Shown one piece after another: positions 45,024 through 52,423 of a stretch of 64,000 nt of DNA. A model generated the notes under the pieces. It saw only the letters and a list, made by a program, of their open reading frames with translations. It ran no database searches and was not told the origin of the DNA. Made by a program: the position numbers and the translations under genes. Numbering within the stretch: the stretch's first letter is position 1; every line of letters begins with the position of its first letter. The DNA is from Legionellales bacterium. GTDB taxonomy: Bacteria > Pseudomonadota > Gammaproteobacteria > Berkiellales > Berkiellaceae. The DNA is taken from positions 124,001 through 188,000 of the forward strand of contig PANA01000001.1 of the NCBI GenBank assembly GCA_002708265.1. Reading direction: 5' to 3'.

Positions 45024-45782
45024 TTAATTCGAGGTGTTGTCAGAGAAAAACTGTTCTCTGGTCATTTGATTATAATCATTTTTATCAATAAAGTCGTTGA
45101 TAGCGTTTATTAGACTAGGATTGTTTGAATTTATAGAGAACACAATATTCTCAGGTGAGCCTTCAACAAAATCATGAACAGCAATGGTGGCATATTTTTC
45201 AGTTATCATAGGTTCAAAATCAAAATGTCCCTCTGCAACAGCATCGACCTCATGATTTTCTAACATTTCACGTGCTTTCTGAAATGAGTCAGTGGGGACT
45301 AACTGCGTGCTTTCTTCTTTACGTCGGCTTAAGTTTTCACGCTCAATAGTGCCACCCAAGAATGCAATTTTCTTACCCGCTAAATCTTCAAAGTCATGAA
45401 TCGTATTGGCATCTTCGCGACGAATTAATAAAGAACGTCTAACTTGAGTGTAAGGTTTACTCCAAACATGGTTGGGACCTTCTCTTTGAATCGTCGGGGT
45501 GATGTTATGTGCAGCGATGTCTACTTCTTGATTGGCCGGAAGTAGCCAGCAATCGCTAAAATCTTCTGTTTTAACAATTTTCAAAACCAAATTATGTTCT
45601 TTAGCAAATTTAGTTAGGTAGTGCTCGTTCCAGTGCTGAGGGCGACCTGGTGTCAAAACACCAATAGTTAAAGTGCCTGGCTCAAGTGTTTTAATAGGGG
45701 CAGCAAGTTCTTGTTGAAGTTTAGCGATATATAAAATACCAATAATCACCGCGCCTGCTAATAAAAGTTTTAATATTTTCAT
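45024..45782 (-). CDS. Periplasmic amino-acid-type substrate-binding protein
   Basis: This 252-residue protein has an N-terminal hydrophobic segment (LKLLLAGAVIIGILYIAKL), probably an uncleaved anchor or signal peptide. The type II binding fold is shown by GTLTIGVLTPGRPQHW, VDIAAHNITPT, LAGKKIAFLGGTIERENL and VDAVAEGHFDFEP (SBP_bac_3 family). No transporter permease or ATPase is adjacent, so it could be an orphan binding protein or sensor. It is convergent with the GNAT gene. Confidence 0.82.
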   Translation of the reverse strand: MKILKLLLAGAVIIGILYIAKLQQELAAPIKTLEPGTLTIGVLTPGRPQHWNEHYLTKFAKEHNLVLKIVKTEDFSDCWLLPANQEVDIAAHNITPTIQREGPNHVWSKPYTQVRRSLLIRREDANTIHDFEDLAGKKIAFLGGTIERENLSRRKEESTQLVPTDSFQKAREMLENHEVDAVAEGHFDFEPMITEKYATIAVHDFVEGSPENIVFSINSNNPSLINAINDFIDKNDYNQMTREQFFSDNTSN

Positions 45783-46037
45783 TGATTTACTCTTGAGAAA
45801 AAAAAGAATAGGGGATTCATGAAGTATTTTAGCTTACTTTTATTAGGAGGCCAAAAAACAATCGGTTTTCTTAGAAAAGTTACTTTGGGATCGCAGTTTT
45901 TATAAATCCCAAAATAGTGTTTATACAATTATAATGCCGTTTACAAACTAACGACCTGCAAGCAGTTCTTGTCTACTATTCACTGGCCAAGTGTGGTAAA
46001 AAAATTGTCCTTCATTTGTATTTAAGAGTAATAAGTT

Positions 46038-47777
46038 ATGCTAAAGACTGAAGGAACAGAACATAAGAAGCCAGGGATGCTGGCATTGGCATGGAATCGA
46101 CTGGGATTATATTTTCGTCCTATCACCTTGGTACCTGGGGTTTTAACAGCAAGTTTTATTTATGCGGTCATGTCGCTGTTTCGTCAACGACCAATGGTGG
46201 GGGCGCTAGTTTTATACATGGCTCACCGATTGCATTTTGCTTATGCGCACCACCCTCAACTGTATCGAGCGTTGCATAGAAGCTTGTTCAATATGGCTAA
46301 ACACATTCCGGCGATTGGCGAATTACTTGAAGATCAACTGGGCCCAATTATTAAAGGCTTAGAGGATGATAATTTTGCGCCGCTTGAAGAGGGTAACTTT
46401 AGGTTCTTAACCTTGCCTGAGCAGGGTATTTCAGAAGAAAGAATCTTAGCTGAGCTGGATGCTATAGCTGAAATTGCAGGAGGCGAGAATGCTCGGCAGA
46501 AGCTGTCAGGTGCCATCTACACAGGAAAGACAGACTTTCATTCAGAAATTAATAAAAGGCTGTTGGGAATAAATGTAATGCATAAGCATTTATGGCCGCG
46601 CTTGGTCGATGCTGAAAACCAATCCGTTGCTATGTGTCTTAAACTCTATAACGCACCCGCAGAAGCTTGGGGAAAGACAACGGCGGGGGGGTCCTTAAGT
46701 ATCTATGAGGCGCTATCGGCATATGCCAATCAGGCAAAAGCGTCTTTTAACACAGCGCCACATATTGTCCTGTCAGATAGAGCACACTCTTCTTTTAAAA
46801 AAGCTGCTAAGCAACTGGGTATGAGTTATACAGAAGTGCCGGTTAATCCCCTCACTTATCAAGTGGATTTGAAAAAAATGCGGGCTGCGATTCAGCCGAG
46901 TACGGTGCTTTTGGTAGCATCTGCGCCAGCATTTCCAGAGGGGATTATGGATGATATTGAAGCAGTTTCAACGATGGCCCTTGAGCAAGGAATTGGCTGT
47001 CATATGGATGCATGCTTGGGTGGAGGGCTGCTGCCATTTGCTCAAAAAGTAGGATTGGACTTACCGGCATGTAGTTTTGAATTGCCTGGTGTTACCAGTA
47101 TTTCAGCGGATTTGCATAAATTTTTTGAAGCGCCTAAAGGACATTCGCTCGTCATGTTTAGGGATGAGGAACTTGCTGCGCATGGTATTTATACCGATCT
47201 GCAATCAAAAATGGGGATGTATGGTACGGCAGGGATTGAAGGCTCGCGTCCGCCTAGAGTGGCCGGTTGGGCAGTGCTTTTATCCATGGGGGTAGAAGGG
47301 TACGCGGAAAACCTTAGAGGCATGATGGAAATTAAAAACACGATTGTTAGGGCCATAGAAGGGAATGAAATCCCAGGACTGGTAATTTGTGGCAAGCCAC
47401 TGTTGCCTATCTTTGCACTCAAATCAATAGACCCTGATTTGGACATCTTTTTGGTTGCCAGTCATATGAAGTCTGAGTACGGGTGGTCTTTACATGCGTT
47501 GCCGGAACCGGCTGTTCACTTATGTGTGACGCCAAGACATCTGCTAACCCCAGGGACTGCAGACATTTTCCTTAAAAACTTGGAAGCATCTGTGGCATAT
47601 GCAAAAGAGAATAAAGGACTTGAGCCCGCGGCTTCATTAAAAATGTATGACACTTTTAAACATGAAGTGCCTGATGCTGTTGCAGACCCTGTTTTGCAAG
47701 ATGTGGGAGAAGCATATTTCCTTATCGAAGGAAGTGCCGAAAGACGACGCACGGATAGAAAAATGAAAAGGGCATAA
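46038..47777 (+). CDS. Sphingosine-1-phosphate lyase-like PLP decarboxylase
   Basis: The 579-residue enzyme follows the layout of eukaryotic S1P lyase: an N-terminal hydrophobic segment (TLVPGVLTASFIYAVMSLF), LSGAIYTGKTDFHSEINKRL, a group II decarboxylase core (CHMDACLGGGLLPFA), PLP lysine in GVTSISADLHKFFEAPKG, and GTAGIEGSRPPRVAGWAVL. The eukaryotic motif reads ADTHKYG, here ADLHKFF. S1P lyase cleaves sphingosine-1-phosphate to phosphoethanolamine and a fatty aldehyde. Legionella LegS2 is a precedent for a bacterial copy acting on the host. Whether this one is exported is unknown. Bacteria making sphingolipids could also use it. Confidence 0.88.
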   Translation: MLKTEGTEHKKPGMLALAWNRLGLYFRPITLVPGVLTASFIYAVMSLFRQRPMVGALVLYMAHRLHFAYAHHPQLYRALHRSLFNMAKHIPAIGELLEDQLGPIIKGLEDDNFAPLEEGNFRFLTLPEQGISEERILAELDAIAEIAGGENARQKLSGAIYTGKTDFHSEINKRLLGINVMHKHLWPRLVDAENQSVAMCLKLYNAPAEAWGKTTAGGSLSIYEALSAYANQAKASFNTAPHIVLSDRAHSSFKKAAKQLGMSYTEVPVNPLTYQVDLKKMRAAIQPSTVLLVASAPAFPEGIMDDIEAVSTMALEQGIGCHMDACLGGGLLPFAQKVGLDLPACSFELPGVTSISADLHKFFEAPKGHSLVMFRDEELAAHGIYTDLQSKMGMYGTAGIEGSRPPRVAGWAVLLSMGVEGYAENLRGMMEIKNTIVRAIEGNEIPGLVICGKPLLPIFALKSIDPDLDIFLVASHMKSEYGWSLHALPEPAVHLCVTPRHLLTPGTADIFLKNLEASVAYAKENKGLEPAASLKMYDTFKHEVPDAVADPVLQDVGEAYFLIEGSAERRRTDRKMKRA

Positions 47778-47889
47778 TAATATAAGACAGCCACTGAAAG
47801 AAACTTTGATAGTTTGAGTAGGTGGCCTATAATTCCAACGGTTTTTGGTAATGGCTGCTAGCAGTTCTTAACATAATAGAGAGTACATA

Positions 47890-48753
47890 ATGGATAATTT
47901 CAAAAATGTGTTGCGTGTGGCGAGTTATCAAGGTCCAATCGTTGAAAAAGAACCTGAGACAAACTTGGCAAAGACGTTTGAGGTGCTCAAAGAAGCCCAT
48001 AATCTAAAGATAGATATATTATGTATGCCAGAGTCTTATGTGCATGGCTACTTAGATAGTGAGGCAGAAGCCAGAAAGTATTCGGTAAACTTGCAATCAG
48101 ACACCTTCAAAGAGTGGTGTCATCGATTTAAAGCATTTTCTCCAACAATGATCTTGGGGCTAAATGAGTTAGAAAATGACAAAATTTATAATACTGCGGT
48201 CGTAATTGAAAATGGTGAGTGTATTGGAAAATACCGAAAGGCTTATACTTACCCCCCTTACGATTACTACTCCCTTGGGAATGAATTCCCTATTTTTGAG
48301 AAAAAGGGAGTTAAATACAGCATCATCATTTGCTTGGATTCAGCTTTTCGAGAGCCGGCACTTATTTCAGCGTTAAAGGGTGCCAGAGTTTTGTTTTGCC
48401 CGATGTTTAATAGAGTAAACAAAGATGTGGCTATTATTAACTATCTCAACCGAAAAAGTCACTTTATCAGCCGGGCGTTTGATAACCATTGCTGGGTGGT
48501 GTCTAGTGATATCACTTGGGGAGAGGAAAGCGATATGGAGGTTGGGCAAGGCTTCTCTACAGTTGTAGATAGTGAGGGTCAAGTCGTGGCCCAAGCACAA
48601 CCATTTACTGAGATGATGCTATCCTATGACATCCCGATTGCCAAGTTAGAACAGGTCAAAAAATGGCGTCTGCTTGGAAATCCAGATTTGTTTTCTCAAG
48701 TTGAAGAGCAGTACGCGATTGCTATTCAGAACATAGAAGAGAAAGCTACGTAA
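47890..48753 (+). CDS. Nitrilase-superfamily carbon-nitrogen hydrolase
   Basis: In this 287-residue enzyme, the catalytic triad is visible as Glu in ILCMPESYVHGY, Lys in CIGKYRKAYTYPP and Cys in YSIIICLDSAFREPALI. It is probably an amidase or N-carbamoyl hydrolase; the sequence does not fix the substrate. Its place right after the S1P lyase gene (112 nt) suggests a shared region but no clear pathway link. A possible hairpin (GCCAC/GTGGC with inner AAACT/AGTTT at 47790-47826) lies between them. Confidence 0.9.
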   Translation: MDNFKNVLRVASYQGPIVEKEPETNLAKTFEVLKEAHNLKIDILCMPESYVHGYLDSEAEARKYSVNLQSDTFKEWCHRFKAFSPTMILGLNELENDKIYNTAVVIENGECIGKYRKAYTYPPYDYYSLGNEFPIFEKKGVKYSIIICLDSAFREPALISALKGARVLFCPMFNRVNKDVAIINYLNRKSHFISRAFDNHCWVVSSDITWGEESDMEVGQGFSTVVDSEGQVVAQAQPFTEMMLSYDIPIAKLEQVKKWRLLGNPDLFSQVEEQYAIAIQNIEEKAT

Positions 48754-48840
48754 AACATTCTTGCATTTAGCCGCTCTGCACCTTTGTGCCAATCGACTAT
48801 TCTTAATGTATGGATATTTTGAACATAGACTGGATTTGTT

Positions 48841-49308
48841 ATGAACTTCAAAATTAAGCATCTCAAAGAAGTTAAAGCGGTCATTCCAACCTTAAGCGAG
48901 TGGCATATTGATGGCTGGGGAGATGAATATAATATTTCATCCCGAGACCAAGTAAAAGGGTGGATGCTAGCAGGCGTGACATCTTTAGAAATTCCTCGAA
49001 CATTTGTTGCTCTCGATGGAGAGAAACCGATAGGGATGATAAGTTTAGAGCAAGAGGATGGTTTGCTGACCACAGAAACCCCTTGGTTATCTTCTCTTTA
49101 TGTGGCAAAGGAGTATAGAAAAAAAGGGATAGGGGAAGTGTTAGTAAAACATATTCTTGATTATGCAAAGTCTATGCCATACAAAACAGTATATTTGCTC
49201 ACATTTCATGACGCATTAGTTGTCTGGTACACCCAGCAAGGTTGGTACACTCTCAGAGAAGATGTCATCAATGGGAACAAATGTACGGTGATGTGTTTTG
49301 ATATATAA
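48841..49308 (+). CDS. GNAT N-acetyltransferase
   Basis: In this 155-residue protein, LSSLYVAKEYRKKGIGEVLV is the motif A acetyl-CoA-binding loop (RKKGIG), and VVWYTQQGWYTLRED the motif B tail. The middle includes AGVTSLEIPRTFVALDGEK. Substrate unknown. An efficient terminator follows at 49402. Confidence 0.85.
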   Translation: MNFKIKHLKEVKAVIPTLSEWHIDGWGDEYNISSRDQVKGWMLAGVTSLEIPRTFVALDGEKPIGMISLEQEDGLLTTETPWLSSLYVAKEYRKKGIGEVLVKHILDYAKSMPYKTVYLLTFHDALVVWYTQQGWYTLREDVINGNKCTVMCFDI

Positions 49309-49401
49309 AATTTAGAAGGGTTGTTTAAGGTCAGGACTAAAATATCAAAATAGAAGTTTTTAGGCTTCTGATAATGACAAAGAAGTAAAGCACTCAATAA
49401 C

Positions 49402-49440
49402 TTAGTTTGGCCTTAAAAAGGCCAAACTAAATTCTTTTTT
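49402..49440 (+). terminator. Rho-independent terminator
   Basis: A perfect 13-bp stem TTAGTTTGGCCTT / AAGGCCAAACTAA (49402-49414 and 49418-49430) with a 3-nt loop is followed by ATTCTTTTTT. It ends the transcript of the GNAT gene and may also stop the convergent gene. Confidence 0.85.
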
Positions 49441-49448
49441 ACATAATC

Positions 49449-49895
49449 CTAGTGCTGGATATGATCTGAAAGCCATTTCTCATGGGCATCAAAATGAGCG
49501 ACGCCTTTCTTAAATAAAGTATGGCTGCTTTTATCATTTTCCTCAAAGGTCTTCATTTGTTCACATGCTTTTTTAGATGCTTTCTCAACAGAGATCAATG
49601 CCCTTAAAACAGACTTGTCATCTATGAGCTTAGCCAAAGCTATTCGGCCAATTGATAGCATTTGCTTACCACTGGGCCCTGTTTCAAAAGTGAAGTGATG
49701 TTTTTGCATAAACCCTTCAAGCTTTTTAACAAACTCTTGATGCTCTTTGATGTGATCTTCTATGGTTTCTTTGTATTCTTTTTCTTGAATTCGATTTCTG
49801 GCAGCCTGATAAGATTCAATGGCATCGTACTCGACTGCTAATAGGTGTCGAACTGCGTCAGAAAATTTGTTTTGTGTTCCAGGAAGATAAGACAT
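49449..49895 (-). CDS. Ferritin-like (DUF2383-type) helical protein
   Basis: This 148-residue four-helix protein has AVEYDAIESYQAARNR and EDHIKEHQEFVKKLEGFM, where the E and ExxH positions can form a di-iron site, then ALISVEKASKKACEQM and HFDAHEKWLSDHI. The pattern fits DUF2383, a ferritin-like family often linked to stress. GGAGAAAT precedes the ATG. It is next to a PRC-barrel gene in the same orientation, a common stress pairing. Confidence 0.72.
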   Translation of the reverse strand: MSYLPGTQNKFSDAVRHLLAVEYDAIESYQAARNRIQEKEYKETIEDHIKEHQEFVKKLEGFMQKHHFTFETGPSGKQMLSIGRIALAKLIDDKSVLRALISVEKASKKACEQMKTFEENDKSSHTLFKKGVAHFDAHEKWLSDHIQH

Positions 49896-49924
49896 AGTGT
49901 ATTTCTCCTACTTTTCGATTGGTA

Positions 49925-50290
49925 CTATTGAGTGGCGCATGATTTTTTATCAGAAGCCTGAGAAATCAAACGCCATTTTTTCTCTATTTCTTTATCTAAT
50001 TCATCCGGCCAGTTGTTTTTATCAAATCCCTCTACGTCTTTTAGTATCGTTTCATCCACATCAAGACAAACCTGCTTTTTGTGCTGGTCAATTTTAAGCA
50101 AGTTCCAAGGGACAGAAAAATATTTATCTCCTACCCCAAGAATCCCTCCAAATGAAACGACGACATATTCAACCGTTCCCTTCTTTGTGTTAATCATCAA
50201 GTCTTTAACTTTGCCAATTTTATCTCCTGATTGATTGTAAATCGTATCAGAATCTATGCTTTTAGAAGATAATGTTTTTCGAGTCGTCAT
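49925..50290 (-). CDS. PRC-barrel domain protein
   Basis: In this 121-residue protein, IYNQSGDKIGKVKDLMINTK and GTVEYVVVSFGGILGVGDKY plus FSVPWNLLKID are the PRC-barrel beta fold, found in stress and RNA-processing proteins. A clear AGAGGTG precedes ATG. It is 29 nt upstream of the ferritin-like gene, so the two are probably one operon. The charged C-terminal tail (KDVEGFDKNNWPDELDKEIE) is outside the barrel. Confidence 0.85.
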   Translation of the reverse strand: MTTRKTLSSKSIDSDTIYNQSGDKIGKVKDLMINTKKGTVEYVVVSFGGILGVGDKYFSVPWNLLKIDQHKKQVCLDVDETILKDVEGFDKNNWPDELDKEIEKKWRLISQASDKKSCATQ

Positions 50291-51040
50291 AAATCACCTC
50301 TGTAGTAAAGTGGGATAAAAAGATTAAAAATAATGGGAGGCTTTTTTAAAGGCCTCTAGATTCTCGGCGATAACGAATCATGAAAAGCAACATAAAGAAT
50401 GGAAGAAAAACAATTGAAGGTGAGAACGGTTTTATTATTCATGGCAGTTGTCTCCATGTGTTTAGTTCTGGTTTGAGTCTACGCTTTATTATGTAATTGT
50501 CAAATACACGCTCAAAAAAAATTAGAAAGTTTCTGAAAAAGAAAAATATTATTTTTGGGTTTAAAAAACTGTGTGAGAAGGTTGACGGCCTTTAAAATGC
50601 TAAAGTATGAGCTTCTAATTTATCTCTTAGGGCGAGAACTATAGCGTGTTCCCCAATGCAGAAGTTCATTGTATTGCTTTCCCTTGTCATATAAATAGTC
50701 TATTTAACCGCTCTTTAATATAAAACATTCGGCATCTGGACGTTGTTTTTCTGTGGGACATTATTAGCAAATAAATAGTGACACTTGGCCTGAACAGTTG
50801 AGCATTGTAAGTGTAGCTAGAAACTATTACTTTAGCAGCTGGCTCCCCGACGATGAGATTACTATGGTTCTATTATCAATGAACCAAGGGCAATAAAGGC
50901 GTTGTTCGTCCTAAGGAGCTCTGTGTTGAACTTGGAAAGGGGATGATAAGCATGTATTGGTAAATGCTTTAGTTTATTAAGATAGGAACGGAAGCTGACT
51001 GATAGGTCTTTCAACTAATTTATAGAATTACAGTTAGAAA
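50291..51040. other. 750-nt geneless stretch with promoter- and boxA-like elements
   Basis: I see no convincing gene here. TTGACG at 50581 with TATGAG 18 nt later could be a promoter. About 120 nt on, CGCTCTTTAATA (50709-50720) resembles rRNA antitermination boxA (GCTCTTTAACA), but no rRNA follows. TGGTTC (50865) and GAACCA (50881) form a small hairpin. A near-perfect hairpin at 50336-50356 followed by T-rich sequence reads as a minus-strand terminator. A tiny hydrophobic reading frame (minus, about 50350-50435) lacks a normal start. The stretch may hold a small RNA or a remnant of an rRNA leader. Confidence 0.4.
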
Positions 51041-51116
51041 TGGTGGCCAGAGACAGAATCGAACTGTCGACACAGGGATTTTCAGTCCCTTGCTCTACCA
51101 ACTGAGCTATCTGGCC
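51041..51116 (-). tRNA. tRNA-Phe (GAA)
   Basis: The minus-strand 76-nt gene starts GGCCAGATAGCTCAGTTGGT and has anticodon loop ACTGAAAATC (GAA, read by Phe codons), TTCGATTC in the T loop, and an encoded CCA. The acceptor stem GGCCAGA pairs with TCTGGCC. All four arms can be drawn. Confidence 0.97.
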
Positions 51117-51129
51117 AGAAGAGAACACA

Positions 51130-51158
51130 ATTAAACGGATTTTTGGTCAATCTGTCAA
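51130..51158 (-). promoter_or_regulatory. tRNA-Phe promoter
   Basis: On the minus strand, perfect TTGACA (51153-51158) and TTTAAT (51130-51135) are separated by 17 nt, and the tRNA begins 14 nt after the -10. No other gene on this strand separates them. Confidence 0.8.
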
Positions 51159-51172
51159 CTGAGCCTGTTAAC

Positions 51173-51421
51173 TTACGTTTGAGGACTATCCTCATCTGAG
51201 AAGAAAAACTTTTCCATTTCTGCTTCTAAGAATGCTCTGGCTTTTGGATCGTGCAGCATTAGTCGGTTTTCATTGATTAAAATCGTCTGCTGAGCAACCC
51301 ACATTTTCCAAGCTTCCTGACTAATTTCTTTGGCAATTCTCTCCCCCAGAGGGCCTGGGTATGGAGCAACTTCGAGTCCCGGGGCGTTTTTCTTAAGTTT
51401 TACACAGTACACTTCAGGCAT
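51173..51421 (-). CDS. yggX: Fe(2+)-trafficking protein YggX
   Basis: The 82-residue protein starts MPEVYCVKLKKNAPGLEVAP (ATG 51421), with its conserved Cys, and PYPGPLGERIAKEISQEAWK and MWVAQQTILINENRLMLHDP in the YggX pattern. It protects Fe-S enzymes during oxidative stress. It overlaps the mutY 3' end by 22 nt, the usual mutY-yggX arrangement; MutY itself has a 4Fe-4S cluster. A longer reading to 51502 would lie within mutY and is rejected. Confidence 0.95.
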   Translation of the reverse strand: MPEVYCVKLKKNAPGLEVAPYPGPLGERIAKEISQEAWKMWVAQQTILINENRLMLHDPKARAFLEAEMEKFFFSDEDSPQT

Positions 51422-52419
51422 TGTAATTCCTCTAAATCGTTTAGGCTGCGCTGTATGGGTGCAGGAAGCCCCAAAGAAAGGCGTTTTTTCAATGGAATCC
51501 ACTCACCATTTTCAGTTGGGCACTCATCTATGCTAGACATTGTAATCAAGCCTAGTTGATAGTCCAAGTGATAGTGCGTAAAAGTGTGACGCCGACTGAG
51601 TTGAGCTTCACATTGGTCTGGCAAGAGAGGATACTCTGGCAGACACCACAGTCCGCCCCAAATGCCCTGGCTCGGGCGTTTTTCTAGCCACAGATAATCA
51701 TCTGGAGCTAAGTAGACAACAAAGCCAGCAGTTTTAGTTGGCTTTTGTTTTTTGGGGCGCTTTTGCGGCAAATCCGCCACCTTGTTTTGTGCAAAAGCAA
51801 GGCAAAGACTTTGGACTGGACACTCTGAGCACAAAGGTCGTGAGCGAGTGCATACAGTTGCGCCTAAATCCATAATGGCTTGGGTATAGTTTGCAGCCTC
51901 ATTGAGCGGTGTGAAGCTGTCAGCTAGCGACCAGAGTGTTGCTTGAGAAGTGGAGGCATCAATAGGATCGCCAAACGCTGTCACACGAGATAACACGCGC
52001 TTAACATTCCCGTCTAAAATTGGGGCGCGCTGATTCAAACTTTGAGCAATGATTGCTGCAGCGGTTGATTGTCCGACGCCAGGCAATGCTGACCACTCGT
52101 CAACGGTTTTAGGGAAGTGTCCATTTTGAGCGATGGTTTTAGCGGCTTTATGCAGATTTCGAGCTCTTGCGTAATAGCCCAGACCTGCCCACAAGGCTAA
52201 GACGTCATCTTCATCAGCTTTTGCAAGGGCTTCAACCGAGTCAAACTTTTTGATAAAGCGTTCAAAGTAAGGAATGACCGTCACTACCTGGGTTTGTTGT
52301 AGCATAATTTCAGATAGCCAGACACGATAGGGTGTTCTAGGATGCTGCCAGGGTAGCGAATGCCGCCCATGTGCTTGATGCCACTGCAGCAGGCTGTCTG
52401 AAAAAGCAGCGCTATCCAC
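51400..52419 (-). CDS. mutY: Adenine DNA glycosylase MutY
   Basis: I give the start as GTG 52419, just past the asmA stop, which yields 339 residues beginning at VDSAAFSDSLLQWHQAHGRH; the longer reading from ATG 52494 or 52533 overlaps asmA by over 70 nt and has no better ribosome site. SEIMLQQTQV (catalytic Glu), LPGVGQSTAAAII (HhH), ILDGNVKRVL (catalytic Asp) and the cluster CTRSRPLCSECPVQSLC (Cx6Cx2Cx5C) are intact. The C-terminal 110 residues are the 8-oxoG-recognising Nudix-like domain. It removes A opposite 8-oxoguanine. Confidence 0.93.
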   Translation of the reverse strand: MDSAAFSDSLLQWHQAHGRHSLPWQHPRTPYRVWLSEIMLQQTQVVTVIPYFERFIKKFDSVEALAKADEDDVLALWAGLGYYARARNLHKAAKTIAQNGHFPKTVDEWSALPGVGQSTAAAIIAQSLNQRAPILDGNVKRVLSRVTAFGDPIDASTSQATLWSLADSFTPLNEAANYTQAIMDLGATVCTRSRPLCSECPVQSLCLAFAQNKVADLPQKRPKKQKPTKTAGFVVYLAPDDYLWLEKRPSQGIWGGLWCLPEYPLLPDQCEAQLSRRHTFTHYHLDYQLGLITMSSIDECPTENGEWIPLKKRLSLGLPAPIQRSLNDLEELQCLKCTV

Positions 52420-52423
52420 GGGA

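Noticed and set aside
45901-46037. TATAAT at 45930 as the S1P lyase promoter
   Set aside because: No recognisable -35 lies at a suitable distance, so I did not list it.
50350-50451. Tiny hydrophobic reading frame (SPSIVFLPFFMLLFMIRYRR core) on the minus strand
   Set aside because: The frame has only ATA or ATT codons before the hydrophobic part; the nearby ATG with a ribosome site is in another frame, so a frameshift would be needed.
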